Positions 53,572-63,071 of a stretch of 64,000 nucleotides of DNA are shown piece after piece (position 1 is the stretch's first letter; each line of letters begins with the position of its first letter). The DNA is from Prochlorococcus sp. AG-355-J09 (GTDB taxonomy: Bacteria; Cyanobacteriota; Cyanobacteriia; PCC-6307; Cyanobiaceae): contig QCDO01000004.1 in NCBI GenBank assembly GCA_003278735.1, forward strand, positions 39,571-103,570, in the 5' to 3' direction. A model generated the notes under the pieces. The model was given only the letters and a program-made list of their open reading frames with translations, ran no database searches and had not been told where the DNA came from. The position numbers and the translations under genes are program-made.

Positions 53572-56154
53572 ATGAAAATAGTTCCAAGCGAATTTTCAAA
53601 TTCTGCTTGGAGCTGTTTTATTTTGGCCAAAGAAATTGCTTATAAAAATCATCAACAAAATGTAGATTCTGACAATTTATTTTTAGCTCTTATAAAACAG
53701 GATATTCTAACAAATATAATCTTAAAAAAAAATAATGTAAATATCCAAGAGATTGAGAAAGAAATAATGTCTTCGTTAAATTTGAAGGCAAAAATGAAAG
53801 ATAAACAAGATAATTTATATATTGGTGATACTCTTCACAAAATATTTTTAAAAGCGAATGATATCAAAAATACTTTAAATGATGTAGTGATATCAACAGA
53901 ACACTTAGTTTACGGTTTCACTTATGATGATAAGTATGGACTCCAAATTTTAAATCAAAAAAGCATTCCAGAATTTCTTGAAACTATAAAGAGAATGAAG
54001 TCAGATCCAGCCGTAAAAAACGAATTTGATACTTCTAATAAGTCTTTGGGCAAATATGGTATTGATCTAACTCAATCTGCACGAGATGGTATTTTAGACC
54101 CAGTTATTGGTAGGGATGAAGAGATTAGAAGAACAATTCAAATATTGAGTAGAAGAACTAAAAATAATCCTGTCCTTATTGGAGAACCTGGAGTTGGTAA
54201 AACGGCCATTGTTGAAGGGTTGGCTCAAAGAATTATTAATGGCGATGTACCTTCTGCCCTACAAGATAGGCAACTAATTTCATTAGATATGGGTTCACTT
54301 ATAGCTGGGGCAAAATATCGCGGAGAATTTGAAGAAAGAATAAAAAATGTCCTGAAGAAAGTTAAAGAATCTGACGGTAGGATCATTCTTTTTATTGATG
54401 AAATTCATACAGTTGTTGGAGCTGGTGCTAGCGGAGGTTCTTTAGATGCGAGCAACCTATTAAAACCAATGCTTGCAAGAGGAGAACTTAGATGTATAGG
54501 TGCTACAACTATTATTGAACACAAACAAAATATAGAAAAAGATCCTGCTCTAGAACGAAGATTTCAGAAAATAAAAATTGATGTTCCTTCAATAGATGAT
54601 ACTGTATCAATATTAAGAGGATTGAGAGAAAGATACGAAGTTCATCATAGTGTGAGAATTTCTGACAACGCTTTAGTTGCTGCTGCAACCCTTAGCGAAA
54701 GATATATTAACGATAGATTTCTTCCTGACAAAGCAATAGATCTTATCGATGAAGCAGCCTCAAGATTAAATATGGTCATAACTTCCAAACCTGAAGAAAT
54801 TGATGAAATTGATAGAAAAGTTCTGCAGTTTGAGATGGAAAAATTATCTTTAAAAAGAGAAACAGATGATTCTTCTTTAGAAAGATTAAAAAAAATCAAT
54901 AATGAACTTATATCCCTTAAAGATAAACAGGCAGAATTAGGCGCTCAATGGAAAAAAGAAAAAGATGAAATTGATGAGATTAGCACCATAAAAGAAGAAA
55001 TTGAATCCATCCAATTACAAATAGATCAAGCCAAAAGGAGTTTTGACCTCAACAAAGCAGCAGAATTAGAATTTGGAACTTTAAATTCTTTGCAAAAAAA
55101 ATTGAAAGAAAAAAGTGAGTCCTTGGTAAATTCCCAAAAAAATGGAGATACAAGTCTTTTAAGACAAGAGGTAACTTTTGATGATATTGCAGAAGTTGTC
55201 TCAAAGTGGACCTCTATTCCAGTACAGAACTTAAACCAGTCAGAAAAAGATAAACTCTTGAGCCTAGAGTCAATCCTTAAAGAGAAAATTATTGGTCAAG
55301 ATAGTGCAATTAGGGCTGTTGCAGATTCCATTAAGAGATCAAGGACTGGTCTAAATGATCCAAGCAAGCCATTAGCGAGTTTCCTCTTTTTAGGTCCAAC
55401 TGGTGTTGGGAAAACAGAGCTAAGTAAAGTAACAGCCAAAATTATATTCGATTCAAATTCCTCAATTACAAGACTGGATATGTCTGAATATATGGAAAAA
55501 CATTCAGTGAGCAAAATTATAGGAGCGCCTCCTGGATATTTAGGTTTCGAATCAGGCGGTCAACTAACTGAAGCTGTACGCAAAAATCCTTATTCATTGA
55601 TACTTCTAGATGAAATAGAAAAAGCTCACAAAGATATTTTAGATATTCTTTTACAGGTTCTTGATGATGGCATCATTACTGATGGTCAAGGTCGTACAAT
55701 TAATTTCAAAAATTCAATCATTGTTCTTACTAGTAATTTAGGAAGTCAATCAATAAATGATTTATCAGTTAGAAAAGAAGATACAAATGAAATTAAAAAA
55801 GTTGTAAATAATGAAATTAAAAAATTTTTCAAGCCTGAGTTTTTAAATCGACTTGATGAAATAGTTATTTTTAATAATTTAGAATTAAATGATATAAAAG
55901 AAATTGCAAAAATCCAGCTTCAACATTTAGAAAAAAGGATTAACAAAAAAAACTTAAACTTCAAAATTACTGATGAGGTAATTAACCAACTTGTCGAAAA
56001 TAGCTTCGATCATGCCTATGGTGCAAGGCCTTTAAAAAGAATTATTCAAAAACAAATTGAAACAAAAATTTCAAATAATATATTGAATAATCATTATCTT
56101 AATAAAGACGAGATTTATATTTATCTGCTTGATGGAGAGATAATTGTTGATTAG
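53572..56154 (+). CDS. clpB: ClpB-type AAA+ chaperone
   Basis: Two AAA modules: [18 protein letters not shown] and [50 protein letters not shown] at 53572 follows the TTG used by the track. Confidence 0.93.
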   Translation: MKIVPSEFSNSAWSCFILAKEIAYKNHQQNVDSDNLFLALIKQDILTNIILKKNNVNIQEIEKEIMSSLNLKAKMKDKQDNLYIGDTLHKIFLKANDIKNTLNDVVISTEHLVYGFTYDDKYGLQILNQKSIPEFLETIKRMKSDPAVKNEFDTSNKSLGKYGIDLTQSARDGILDPVIGRDEEIRRTIQILSRRTKNNPVLIGEPGVGKTAIVEGLAQRIINGDVPSALQDRQLISLDMGSLIAGAKYRGEFEERIKNVLKKVKESDGRIILFIDEIHTVVGAGASGGSLDASNLLKPMLARGELRCIGATTIIEHKQNIEKDPALERRFQKIKIDVPSIDDTVSILRGLRERYEVHHSVRISDNALVAAATLSERYINDRFLPDKAIDLIDEAASRLNMVITSKPEEIDEIDRKVLQFEMEKLSLKRETDDSSLERLKKINNELISLKDKQAELGAQWKKEKDEIDEISTIKEEIESIQLQIDQAKRSFDLNKAAELEFGTLNSLQKKLKEKSESLVNSQKNGDTSLLRQEVTFDDIAEVVSKWTSIPVQNLNQSEKDKLLSLESILKEKIIGQDSAIRAVADSIKRSRTGLNDPSKPLASFLFLGPTGVGKTELSKVTAKIIFDSNSSITRLDMSEYMEKHSVSKIIGAPPGYLGFESGGQLTEAVRKNPYSLILLDEIEKAHKDILDILLQVLDDGIITDGQGRTINFKNSIIVLTSNLGSQSINDLSVRKEDTNEIKKVVNNEIKKFFKPEFLNRLDEIVIFNNLELNDIKEIAKIQLQHLEKRINKKNLNFKITDEVINQLVENSFDHAYGARPLKRIIQKQIETKISNNILNNHYLNKDEIYIYLLDGEIIVD

Positions 56155-56203
56155 AGATCTAAATTAAAGAATGCTATGTGACTTTAAACTAAACAACTTT
56201 AAT

Positions 56204-56677
56204 CTAAGATTTGAACCAATCAGGAATTTCCTCATAACTTGCTTTATTAGATTTATTTTCTTTTGATTCTGTTTTCCAACAACATGTTCTGCCCTTATCC
56301 TTATCCTGTAAGTATTCATTAGCCCATCTCCAAATCAATTCAGAAGTGAACTCCATACCTACATTATCCATAATTCTCAGATCTAAAGCATCTAAGTCAT
56401 TTAATTTTTCCCAGTAATTCAGCAAAGGGTCATCTTTATTTATCAAAAAAGTATGGTCAAATTGCTCCTTTAGTCTATTTTCTAGGGGCTTTAGACTTGA
56501 AAAATCGACAACAAAACCATTTAGGTCTAATTTTTTTGCAGTGAACCAAAAGGTGAATGATCTTGAATATCCATGCACAAATCTGCAGTGGCCTTCATGG
56601 CGCCATTGCCTATGCGAACAGGGAAAATCCTCGTAACTTTTGCTGCATGAAAATTTCAGAGAATGAATATACATCAA
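56204..56677 (-). CDS. queD: 6-carboxytetrahydropterin synthase / PTPS-like (QueD family)
   Basis: CRFVHGYSRSFTFWFTAKKLDLNGFVVDFSSLKPLENRLKEQFDHTFLINKDDPL...PTS-like MEFTSELIWRW. Confidence 0.75.
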   Translation of the reverse strand: MMYIHSLKFSCSKSYEDFPCSHRQWRHEGHCRFVHGYSRSFTFWFTAKKLDLNGFVVDFSSLKPLENRLKEQFDHTFLINKDDPLLNYWEKLNDLDALDLRIMDNVGMEFTSELIWRWANEYLQDKDKGRTCCWKTESKENKSNKASYEEIPDWFKS

Positions 56678-56737
56678 TTAACTGTTAGGATATTTTTTAA
56701 TAAAACACATTGAGTACGATTTAACATAACGAACATA

Positions 56738-57397
56738 ATGACTTATTCAACTAATTTTTCGGTAGAGGATATACGCTTTGATAATTATGGATTAATCCCT
56801 GCAATAGCACAAGATTGGCTTGACGGATCAATTTTTATGCTTGCTTGGATGAACAAAGAATCTTTGACAATGACACTAGAAACCAAAAACGTTCATTATT
56901 GGAGTAGATCAAGATCCGAAATTTGGAGAAAAGGAGCCACAAGTGGAAGTACCCAAATACTTAAAGGGATAAGATTCGACTGCGATAATGATGCACTGAT
57001 CCTTTTGATTGAACAAAATGGTTCAGGAGCATGTCACACAGGGGAAAAAAGTTGTTTTTTCAACGAAATACAAATTAATGAAAGTGATAAAAAAGAGAAA
57101 AAAACAACTCCCTTCTCAAATATTTGCTCTGAATTATTCAATACAATTAACGAAAGATCAATAAATCCATCAGAAAAAAGTTACACAAATCATTTATTAA
57201 CAAAAGGCAGTAATACTATTTTGAAAAAGATAGGAGAGGAATCTGCAGAATTTATAATGGCTTGCAAAGATAATGATAAAAATTCAATCTCAAATGAAGC
57301 TGCTGATTTAATTTATCATCTGCAAGTAGCCCTTATGCATAAAGGCGTTGAGTGGAGAGATGTACTTGCTGTTCTAGAATCAAGAAGAAAAAATTAA
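56738..57397 (+). CDS. hisIE: bifunctional phosphoribosyl-AMP cyclohydrolase / phosphoribosyl-ATP pyrophosphatase
   Basis: HisI: MLAWMNKESLTMTLETKNVHYWSRSRSEIWRKGATSG, CDNDALILLIEQNGSGACHTGEKSCF. HisE: KIGEESAEFIMACKDND...EAADLIYHLQVAL. Confidence 0.96.
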   Translation: MTYSTNFSVEDIRFDNYGLIPAIAQDWLDGSIFMLAWMNKESLTMTLETKNVHYWSRSRSEIWRKGATSGSTQILKGIRFDCDNDALILLIEQNGSGACHTGEKSCFFNEIQINESDKKEKKTTPFSNICSELFNTINERSINPSEKSYTNHLLTKGSNTILKKIGEESAEFIMACKDNDKNSISNEAADLIYHLQVALMHKGVEWRDVLAVLESRRKN

Positions 57398-57462
57398 ATA
57401 ATTAAAATTTACAGTTTATATTTTTTCTTAAACTAAAAATTTGAAAAAAAATGTTAATTAAC

Positions 57463-57493
57463 TAATTAATAATTATTAATAAATTATTAATTA
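57463..57493. repeat. perfect 12-bp all-AT inverted repeat
   Basis: TAATTAATAATT (57463-57474), loop ATTAATA, AATTATTAATTA (57482-57493). Confidence 0.85.
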
Positions 57494-57559
57494 ATTATTA
57501 CATGTATGGCTTATTACTGAATTGACTATAAGTTGAATATATTAACAATGAGGTAAATC

Positions 57560-58483
57560 GTGAGTTCATTAAGCGATTTTCTTGGTGAAATAGGTCGTCA
57601 TCAACTTTTGACTCCAGAAAAAGAACTCACAATGGGCAGGAAAGTCCAAGAAATGGTTGTGCTTCTTAATAGATGTCAAGAGGCTGGAGGGAAAGGTCCT
57701 GCTTGTGAATATTCCGAAGCTGAAAGAAAAAAGATCAAAGTTGGTGAAAAAGCTAAAAACGAGATGATAACAGCCAACCTAAGACTAGTTGTCAACCTTG
57801 CCAAGAGATACCAAGGGAAAGGATTAGAATTACTGGACCTAATTCAGGAGGGGACATTAGGTCTTACAAGAGCAGTAGAAAAATATGATCCATCTAGAGG
57901 ACATAGATTTTCTACCTATGCGTATTGGTGGATTAGACAAGGATTAAATAGAGCATTATCAACCCAAAGTAGAACTATAAGGATCCCTGTTAACATTAAT
58001 GAAAAACTTACAAAACTAAGATCAGCAAAATCAAAGCTTATGCAACTTAAGGGTATTCCACCCAATAGTGATGAGCTAGCTGAGGAAATGAAAATAACCA
58101 AAGAGGAAATTGACGAACTTCTTTCTTGCGAGTTGAGAAGCATAACTGTTAGTCTCCAAGGTACCGTTAAATCAAAATCAGATCCTTCCGAGTTAGTTGA
58201 TATTCTTCCAAGTGATCAAACTCCCCCAATGGAATTAGCCGAATTAGCCGAAAGGACAGCATCGGCATGGAAGTTATTAGATAAAGCAAATTTAACTGAG
58301 AAAGAAAGAAAGATAGTAAGCCTAAGATTTGGTTTAGACGGCTCAAATGAATGGAGAACTTTAGCTGAAGTTGCAAGACATATGAGTTGTAGCAGGGAAT
58401 ATTGCCGACAAGTTGTTCAACGTGCTTTAAGAAAACTTAGAAAAGCAGGAATACAGAATGGATTAGTTGATAGTATTAGCTAA
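57560..58483 (+). CDS. RpoD-like sigma-70 factor (group 2)
   Basis: GTG start; region 2 NLRLVVNLAKRYQGKGLELLDLIQEGTLGLTRAVEKYDPSRGHRFSTYAYWWIRQ; region 4 LAEVARHMSCSREYCRQVVQRALRKLRK. Confidence 0.95.
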   Translation: MSSLSDFLGEIGRHQLLTPEKELTMGRKVQEMVVLLNRCQEAGGKGPACEYSEAERKKIKVGEKAKNEMITANLRLVVNLAKRYQGKGLELLDLIQEGTLGLTRAVEKYDPSRGHRFSTYAYWWIRQGLNRALSTQSRTIRIPVNINEKLTKLRSAKSKLMQLKGIPPNSDELAEEMKITKEEIDELLSCELRSITVSLQGTVKSKSDPSELVDILPSDQTPPMELAELAERTASAWKLLDKANLTEKERKIVSLRFGLDGSNEWRTLAEVARHMSCSREYCRQVVQRALRKLRKAGIQNGLVDSIS

Positions 58484-58521
58484 AAATTCCATTAAAAATA
58501 TTTAAATTTTATTTATTAAGG

Positions 58522-58890
58522 ATGAAAGAGAATTACAAAACCCAAGAGAAAATCTATGATGCTGAAGTTTTAGAGAGTTCAACATTTGATGAAAATATCA
58601 TTATCAAGATTCTTATTCAAGCAGGAAGAACTATTGCCAAGCCTGCCTTAGAAGTTTTGGAGATGGCTTTAGATCCTTCTACTCCAGCACAAGTAAGAGT
58701 TTCATTAATGGCTGCACTAGCATATTTAATTATGCCATTTGATCTTTTCCCTGACTTTATGCCTTTAGTTGGTTTTAGTGATGATTTCGTAGCCCTCACA
58801 GCAGTACTGAGTATATGGAGCAAATACATGACTCCTTCAATAAGATCAAGAGCAGAGAATAAGCTTAATAAGTTATTTCCTTTTTATTGA
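58522..58890 (+). CDS. DUF1232 (YkvA-like) membrane protein
   Basis: RVSLMAALAYLIMPFDLFPDFMPLVGFSDDFVALTAVLSIW. Confidence 0.85.
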   Translation: MKENYKTQEKIYDAEVLESSTFDENIIIKILIQAGRTIAKPALEVLEMALDPSTPAQVRVSLMAALAYLIMPFDLFPDFMPLVGFSDDFVALTAVLSIWSKYMTPSIRSRAENKLNKLFPFY

Positions 58891-59211
58891 ATGAGTAAAT
58901 TATCTATACAGGAAGAAAAAGAAATCGTCTCCTTCATTAAAGATTGGTTAAAATCGTATGGATTTACCCAAAAAGACTTGGCAAATGAATTAAATATTAA
59001 ATCGAGCAGAACCTCCGAGATTATTCTCAAAATTAAAGAATTATATAAAAAAGGCGGCATGTACAATATTGCAAAAAATCTTATAAAGATTGAGCAAAAA
59101 TGGTTAAACAATATCAAGAACGATTATCGAGAAACAAAACAAACAACACCATATAATCAATTAGATATCGACTCATTAGTAAACCAGATAAATCAAGATA
59201 CTAATAAATAG
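58891..59211 (+). CDS. hypothetical protein with N-terminal HTH-like motif
   Basis: DWLKSYGFTQKDLANELNIKSSRTSEIILKIKELYKKGG; start abuts the DUF1232 stop (TGAATG). Confidence 0.7.
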   Translation: MSKLSIQEEKEIVSFIKDWLKSYGFTQKDLANELNIKSSRTSEIILKIKELYKKGGMYNIAKNLIKIEQKWLNNIKNDYRETKQTTPYNQLDIDSLVNQINQDTNK

Positions 59212-59405
59212 ATATCATTCAAAATATTATATTTTTAGTAAAAAAATGATATAACCTCTTAAAACCAACCCTTAAATAAATATCTTTTTAACTACTAAAT
59301 ATGATAAATAATTGAATTATTGAAGCAAGAATATTATGTACTTTCACTATAATTAACTCTTTTAATTAATAGTTAGTAATTACTAAATTTTTTCATAAGC
59401 CATAA

Positions 59406-59675
59406 TTAAAAAGCCTGAATCCAGGGATAAATATCATAATTAATCCATATCCCTTTTTTCCAATAAATATCCTCCTCAATGAGATCTTTCAACTCATTTA
59501 CATCATTAGAATTAAAAATTCCAAACAAATATTTGGTACATTTTGTTGGCCCTAATGTAACAAGAATATCGCGATCTTTTAAGTTTTTAAGTCTATTAAG
59601 ATGTTGTTCACGAAATGGTTCTCTCTTAAAAATTGCATCTTCACAGTACCTTCCAAAAACTACAAACTTTTCCAT
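59406..59675 (-). CDS. YCII-like protein
   Basis: MEKFVVFGRYCEDAIFKREPFREQHLNRLKNLKDRDILVTLGPTKCTKYLFGIF; internal ATG at 59675 preferred over the longer track start. Confidence 0.7.
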   Translation of the reverse strand: MEKFVVFGRYCEDAIFKREPFREQHLNRLKNLKDRDILVTLGPTKCTKYLFGIFNSNDVNELKDLIEEDIYWKKGIWINYDIYPWIQAF

Positions 59676-59776
59676 TTTTAAATATAAATTATTGAATAAA
59701 TATATCCTAAATAATTGCATATTTTACACGCAAATTGCTATGTTATTAAATACAACTTTCTTTCAAATAATTAATT

Positions 59777-60133
59777 ATGCTAACTGGTAGCGATCTCCTT
59801 GCAAAAGTTAAAGAACTTGGTGATGCTAGCAAATCAGACCTAGTTCGGGCTTGTGGATATGTTTCAACAAAGAAAAAAGGAGGTGAACGCTTAAACTTTA
59901 CCGCATTTTATGAAGCACTTTTAGAAGCAAAAGGGGTTAATCTTGGTGATTCTGGAGTTGCAGGTATTGGGAAAGGTGGAAGAAAACTTAGTTATATAGC
60001 TACAGTTCAAGGCAATGGAAATCTTCTGATTGGGAAAGCATATACAGCACTTCTTGATTTAAAGGCAGGTGATGAATTCGAAATTAAGCTCGGGAAAAAA
60101 CAAATCAGATTATTACCTACAGAAGAATCTTAA
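59777..60133 (+). CDS. cyanobacterial AbrB-type transcriptional regulator (cyAbrB)
   Basis: MLTGSDLLAKVKELGDASKSDLVRACGYVSTKKKGGERLNFTAFYEALLEAKG...GRKLSYIATVQGNGNLLIGKAYT. Confidence 0.92.
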   Translation: MLTGSDLLAKVKELGDASKSDLVRACGYVSTKKKGGERLNFTAFYEALLEAKGVNLGDSGVAGIGKGGRKLSYIATVQGNGNLLIGKAYTALLDLKAGDEFEIKLGKKQIRLLPTEES

Positions 60134-60198
60134 AGACAACAACAATAATAAATTGGTAATAACATTTTCAATTAATTTTCTATAAATAATTCTTTTAA

Positions 60199-61053
60199 TT
60201 AATTATCTTTGTATTTTTTTTGATCAGCAGCTAAACGCATTTCTTTACAAAATTCACCAACATGATCGACAACATCTTTTTCACTTGAACTAGAAATTCG
60301 TTTTACAAATGCACTCCCAATAATTACCCCATCCGCTCCCCACTCACGAACTTTATTAACATGTTCTGGAGTGGATATTCCAAAACCAACAGCAATTGGA
60401 TTGCTATTTACATCTTTTAATTTAGAGATAAGACTTTCTACTCTATTTTCCATTTTGTTTCTCTCACCAGTGACACCTGTAACACTTACTAAATAAGTAA
60501 AGCCTTTTGTATGATCTGATATTTTTTTCATTCTTTCAAAAGGAGTAGTTGGAGCTACCAATAAAATTAAGTCCATAGAATGGCTACTTACTATTTTAGA
60601 AAATTTATAAGCTTCCTCTAAAGGGAGATCAGGAACTATTATGCCAGAAACTCCAGCATTAGATGCCATCTCACAAAACTCTTCAAAGCCAAAACATAGT
60701 AATGGATTTAAGTAAGAAAAAAGGATGATGGGAATATTTAATTTATCTTTTAAAGACTCTAAAAGAGTAATTACTTTTCTCAAGCTAGTGCCTGACTTTA
60801 AGGCGCGAGAGGCCGCCACTTGAATAACAGGTCCATCTGCAAGTGGGTCACTGTAAGGGATACCTAATTCAACAAGGTCAGCTCCATTTTCTTGTAACTT
60901 TAATAAGATCTCAGACGTTATTTCAATATTGGGATCCCCGGCCATTATAAAAGGCATCAAAGCTAATTTTTTATTATTTTTTAACTCAGAAAACATCTCA
61001 TCTACCTTAGATAAAGATTCATTTTTGGTAATTTGCATTTTGTTATCTTCCAT
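60199..61053 (-). CDS. trpA: tryptophan synthase alpha chain
   Basis: LMPFIMAGDPNIEITSEILLKLQENGADLVELGIPYSDPLADGPVIQ, GFGISTPEHV. Confidence 0.96.
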   Translation of the reverse strand: MEDNKMQITKNESLSKVDEMFSELKNNKKLALMPFIMAGDPNIEITSEILLKLQENGADLVELGIPYSDPLADGPVIQVAASRALKSGTSLRKVITLLESLKDKLNIPIILFSYLNPLLCFGFEEFCEMASNAGVSGIIVPDLPLEEAYKFSKIVSSHSMDLILLVAPTTPFERMKKISDHTKGFTYLVSVTGVTGERNKMENRVESLISKLKDVNSNPIAVGFGISTPEHVNKVREWGADGVIIGSAFVKRISSSSEKDVVDHVGEFCKEMRLAADQKKYKDN

Positions 61054-61080
61054 GGTTTTAGATATTTTTTTATGAAAAAT

Positions 61081-61401
61081 TTATGGATTTTTTTCTAAAT
61101 CTTCCATTAGTTTTTGTTGCTCTTCCTTTGACAATGAGTTGAATTTGGTTTCTAGTTTATCATTAACAACTTTTTCATACTCTTCTCTATAACGCTTCCT
61201 TTGTTCCATAAAAGTCATTTTTCCATTTACAACTCTATAAACATAAGATGTGACCCAAGTAATAACAATCAAAATCAAGATACAACTTGAGAGAGTAGTG
61301 GCTGTAAAATTGTCGATCCCAATTTGCGGAGCAAATTTATAACTAATTAATCCTATTAATGAAATAAATAAACCTATTTGGATAACTTTTCCTTTAGTCA
61401 A
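61081..61401 (-). CDS. DUF3007 family protein
   Basis: Two TM segments plus YVYRVVNGKMTFMEQRKRYREEYE; sits next to ndhL and trpA. Confidence 0.75.
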   Translation of the reverse strand: MTKGKVIQIGLFISLIGLISYKFAPQIGIDNFTATTLSSCILILIVITWVTSYVYRVVNGKMTFMEQRKRYREEYEKVVNDKLETKFNSLSKEEQQKLMEDLEKNP

Positions 61402-61405
61402 TTAT

Positions 61406-61639
61406 TTACCCTTTACCACTTCCCTTTAATCTGAGATTTAAAAATGGAGAAAATAAAATTAAACCTGGAAAGAAAAGAAATACAAGGCCATAAATTCCTA
61501 ATCTTTCAAATTTGCCCATAATATTCCATCTATTATTCATCCAGTAAAATAGTAACAATGGGATAACCAATAAATAGGTGGAAATAATTCCGATATAAGC
61601 AATTAAAGTAGCGAATGAATTATTGAAAAAACTATCCAT
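61406..61639 (-). CDS. ndhL: NAD(P)H-quinone oxidoreductase subunit L
   Basis: 77 aa; [52 protein letters not shown]. Confidence 0.88.
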   Translation of the reverse strand: MDSFFNNSFATLIAYIGIISTYLLVIPLLLFYWMNNRWNIMGKFERLGIYGLVFLFFPGLILFSPFLNLRLKGSGKG

Positions 61640-61717
61640 TTTAATTTATGGTTGCTTAGTTAAAACATAACAACTATTGGAAGTTATCGTCAGAACTAAA
61701 AATAAATAATTAAGTAA

Positions 61718-61803
61718 TGGGAGTGGGGGGACTTGAACCCCCACGAGCTAAATCGCTCGACGGATTTTAAGTCCGGCGCGTCTACCAATTCCGCCACACT
61801 CCC
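61718..61803 (-). tRNA. tRNA-Leu(UAA), uninterrupted, CCA not encoded
   Basis: RC reads GGGAGTGTGGCGGAATTGGTAGACGCGCCGGACTTAAAATCCGTCGAGCGATTTAGCTCGTGGGGGTTCAAGTCCCCCCACTCCC+A: 7-bp acceptor stem, long variable arm, GGGGGTTCAAGTCCCCC T-arm, anticodon TAA. Confidence 0.96.
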
Positions 61804-61903
61804 AAAGGAATTTGTGCTTTCTAATCGTAGCTGAAAGTAACCCATTTAACCAAGAAAAATTGGAATATTTACACTTTTAATTGTCAGATTAAATCTAATT
61901 TTA

Positions 61904-62953
61904 TTAATTTACTAATCCTTCTACTTGCCATTGTAAAGTTTCACCTGCATGAAATGGTTTTATTTGTCCGACAATATTTTTTTCTTCAACAACATCAATA
62001 TATTCTTTAATTTTGTTAGGTCTAGAGACTAATTTTAATTTTTCTTTATTTGGTGGGACATTATAAAAATAAGGGCCATTCAAACTTGCAAACTTTTCAA
62101 AATTATCTAGAGCATCCTCCTCTTCGAAAACTGTTAAATAGCTTTCTATTGCTACTGGCGAATTAAAAATGCCTGCACATCCACAAAATGCCTTCCACTT
62201 CCTAAGGTGTGGAGCAGAGTCAGTCCCCAAGAAAAAACATTTTTCCCCACTTGTTGCCGCTCTCCTTAAAGCGAGTCTATTATTTTCCCTCTTAGCAACT
62301 GGTAAGCAGTAAAAATCACTATTTAAGCCTCCAAAAAACATTGCATTTCTATTTATATGCAAATGATGCGGAGTAATAGTAGCCCCAATATTATTTTCTT
62401 GCACAAAATCCACTGCGTAAGAGGTGGTTATATGTTCTAGAACGATTTTTAATTTTGGAAATCTTTTGGTTATTTGAGAAAGTTCTTTATCTATAAAAAC
62501 TTCTTCTCTATCGAATACATCTACTTTAGAATCAGTCACTTCCCCATGAATTAAAAGAGGCATTCCAGAATCTTGCATTAATTCAAAAATCTTATATAGA
62601 TTTTCTATTTTCCTAACTCCATGACTGGAATTTGTTGTGGCATTAGCTGGATATAATTTTGCAGCAAAAAAAACATTATTTTTAAAACCATTAATTAGTT
62701 CTCCTTTATCAGTGTCATCTGTAAGATAAATTGTCATTAATGGTTCAAACTTAGAACTTTCTGGTAGCGCTTCAACAATAGATTTCCTGTAAGAAATAGC
62801 GCTATTGATTGATGTTATGGGACTTTTAGTATTTGGCATAACAATAGCTCTTCCAAAATATTCCGAAGTAAACTGAATGATATTTTTTAATACAAGACCT
62901 TCTCTTAAATGTAAATGCCAATCATCAGGTTTTATTATGTTTAAAGTCTTCAA
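61904..62953 (-). CDS. pyrC: dihydroorotase
   Basis: IIKPDDWHLHLREG, RAIVMPNTKSPI, LLIHGEVTD, FFLGTDSAPH. Confidence 0.96.
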   Translation of the reverse strand: MKTLNIIKPDDWHLHLREGLVLKNIIQFTSEYFGRAIVMPNTKSPITSINSAISYRKSIVEALPESSKFEPLMTIYLTDDTDKGELINGFKNNVFFAAKLYPANATTNSSHGVRKIENLYKIFELMQDSGMPLLIHGEVTDSKVDVFDREEVFIDKELSQITKRFPKLKIVLEHITTSYAVDFVQENNIGATITPHHLHINRNAMFFGGLNSDFYCLPVAKRENNRLALRRAATSGEKCFFLGTDSAPHLRKWKAFCGCAGIFNSPVAIESYLTVFEEEDALDNFEKFASLNGPYFYNVPPNKEKLKLVSRPNKIKEYIDVVEEKNIVGQIKPFHAGETLQWQVEGLVN

Positions 62954-63071
62954 AATTTTTTCTATTTAATCAATTTTAACAGCAAATTAAAATTGACAAT
63001 AAATTGTAGATATTCGAGGATAGTTATTAACCAATTATAAAAATTTTTATTATCTAAATTAAATCCTAAAT

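Noticed and set aside
59479-59790. 103-aa plus-strand ORF
   Set aside because: Mostly antisense to the YCII-like gene and overlaps the cyAbrB start; no family features
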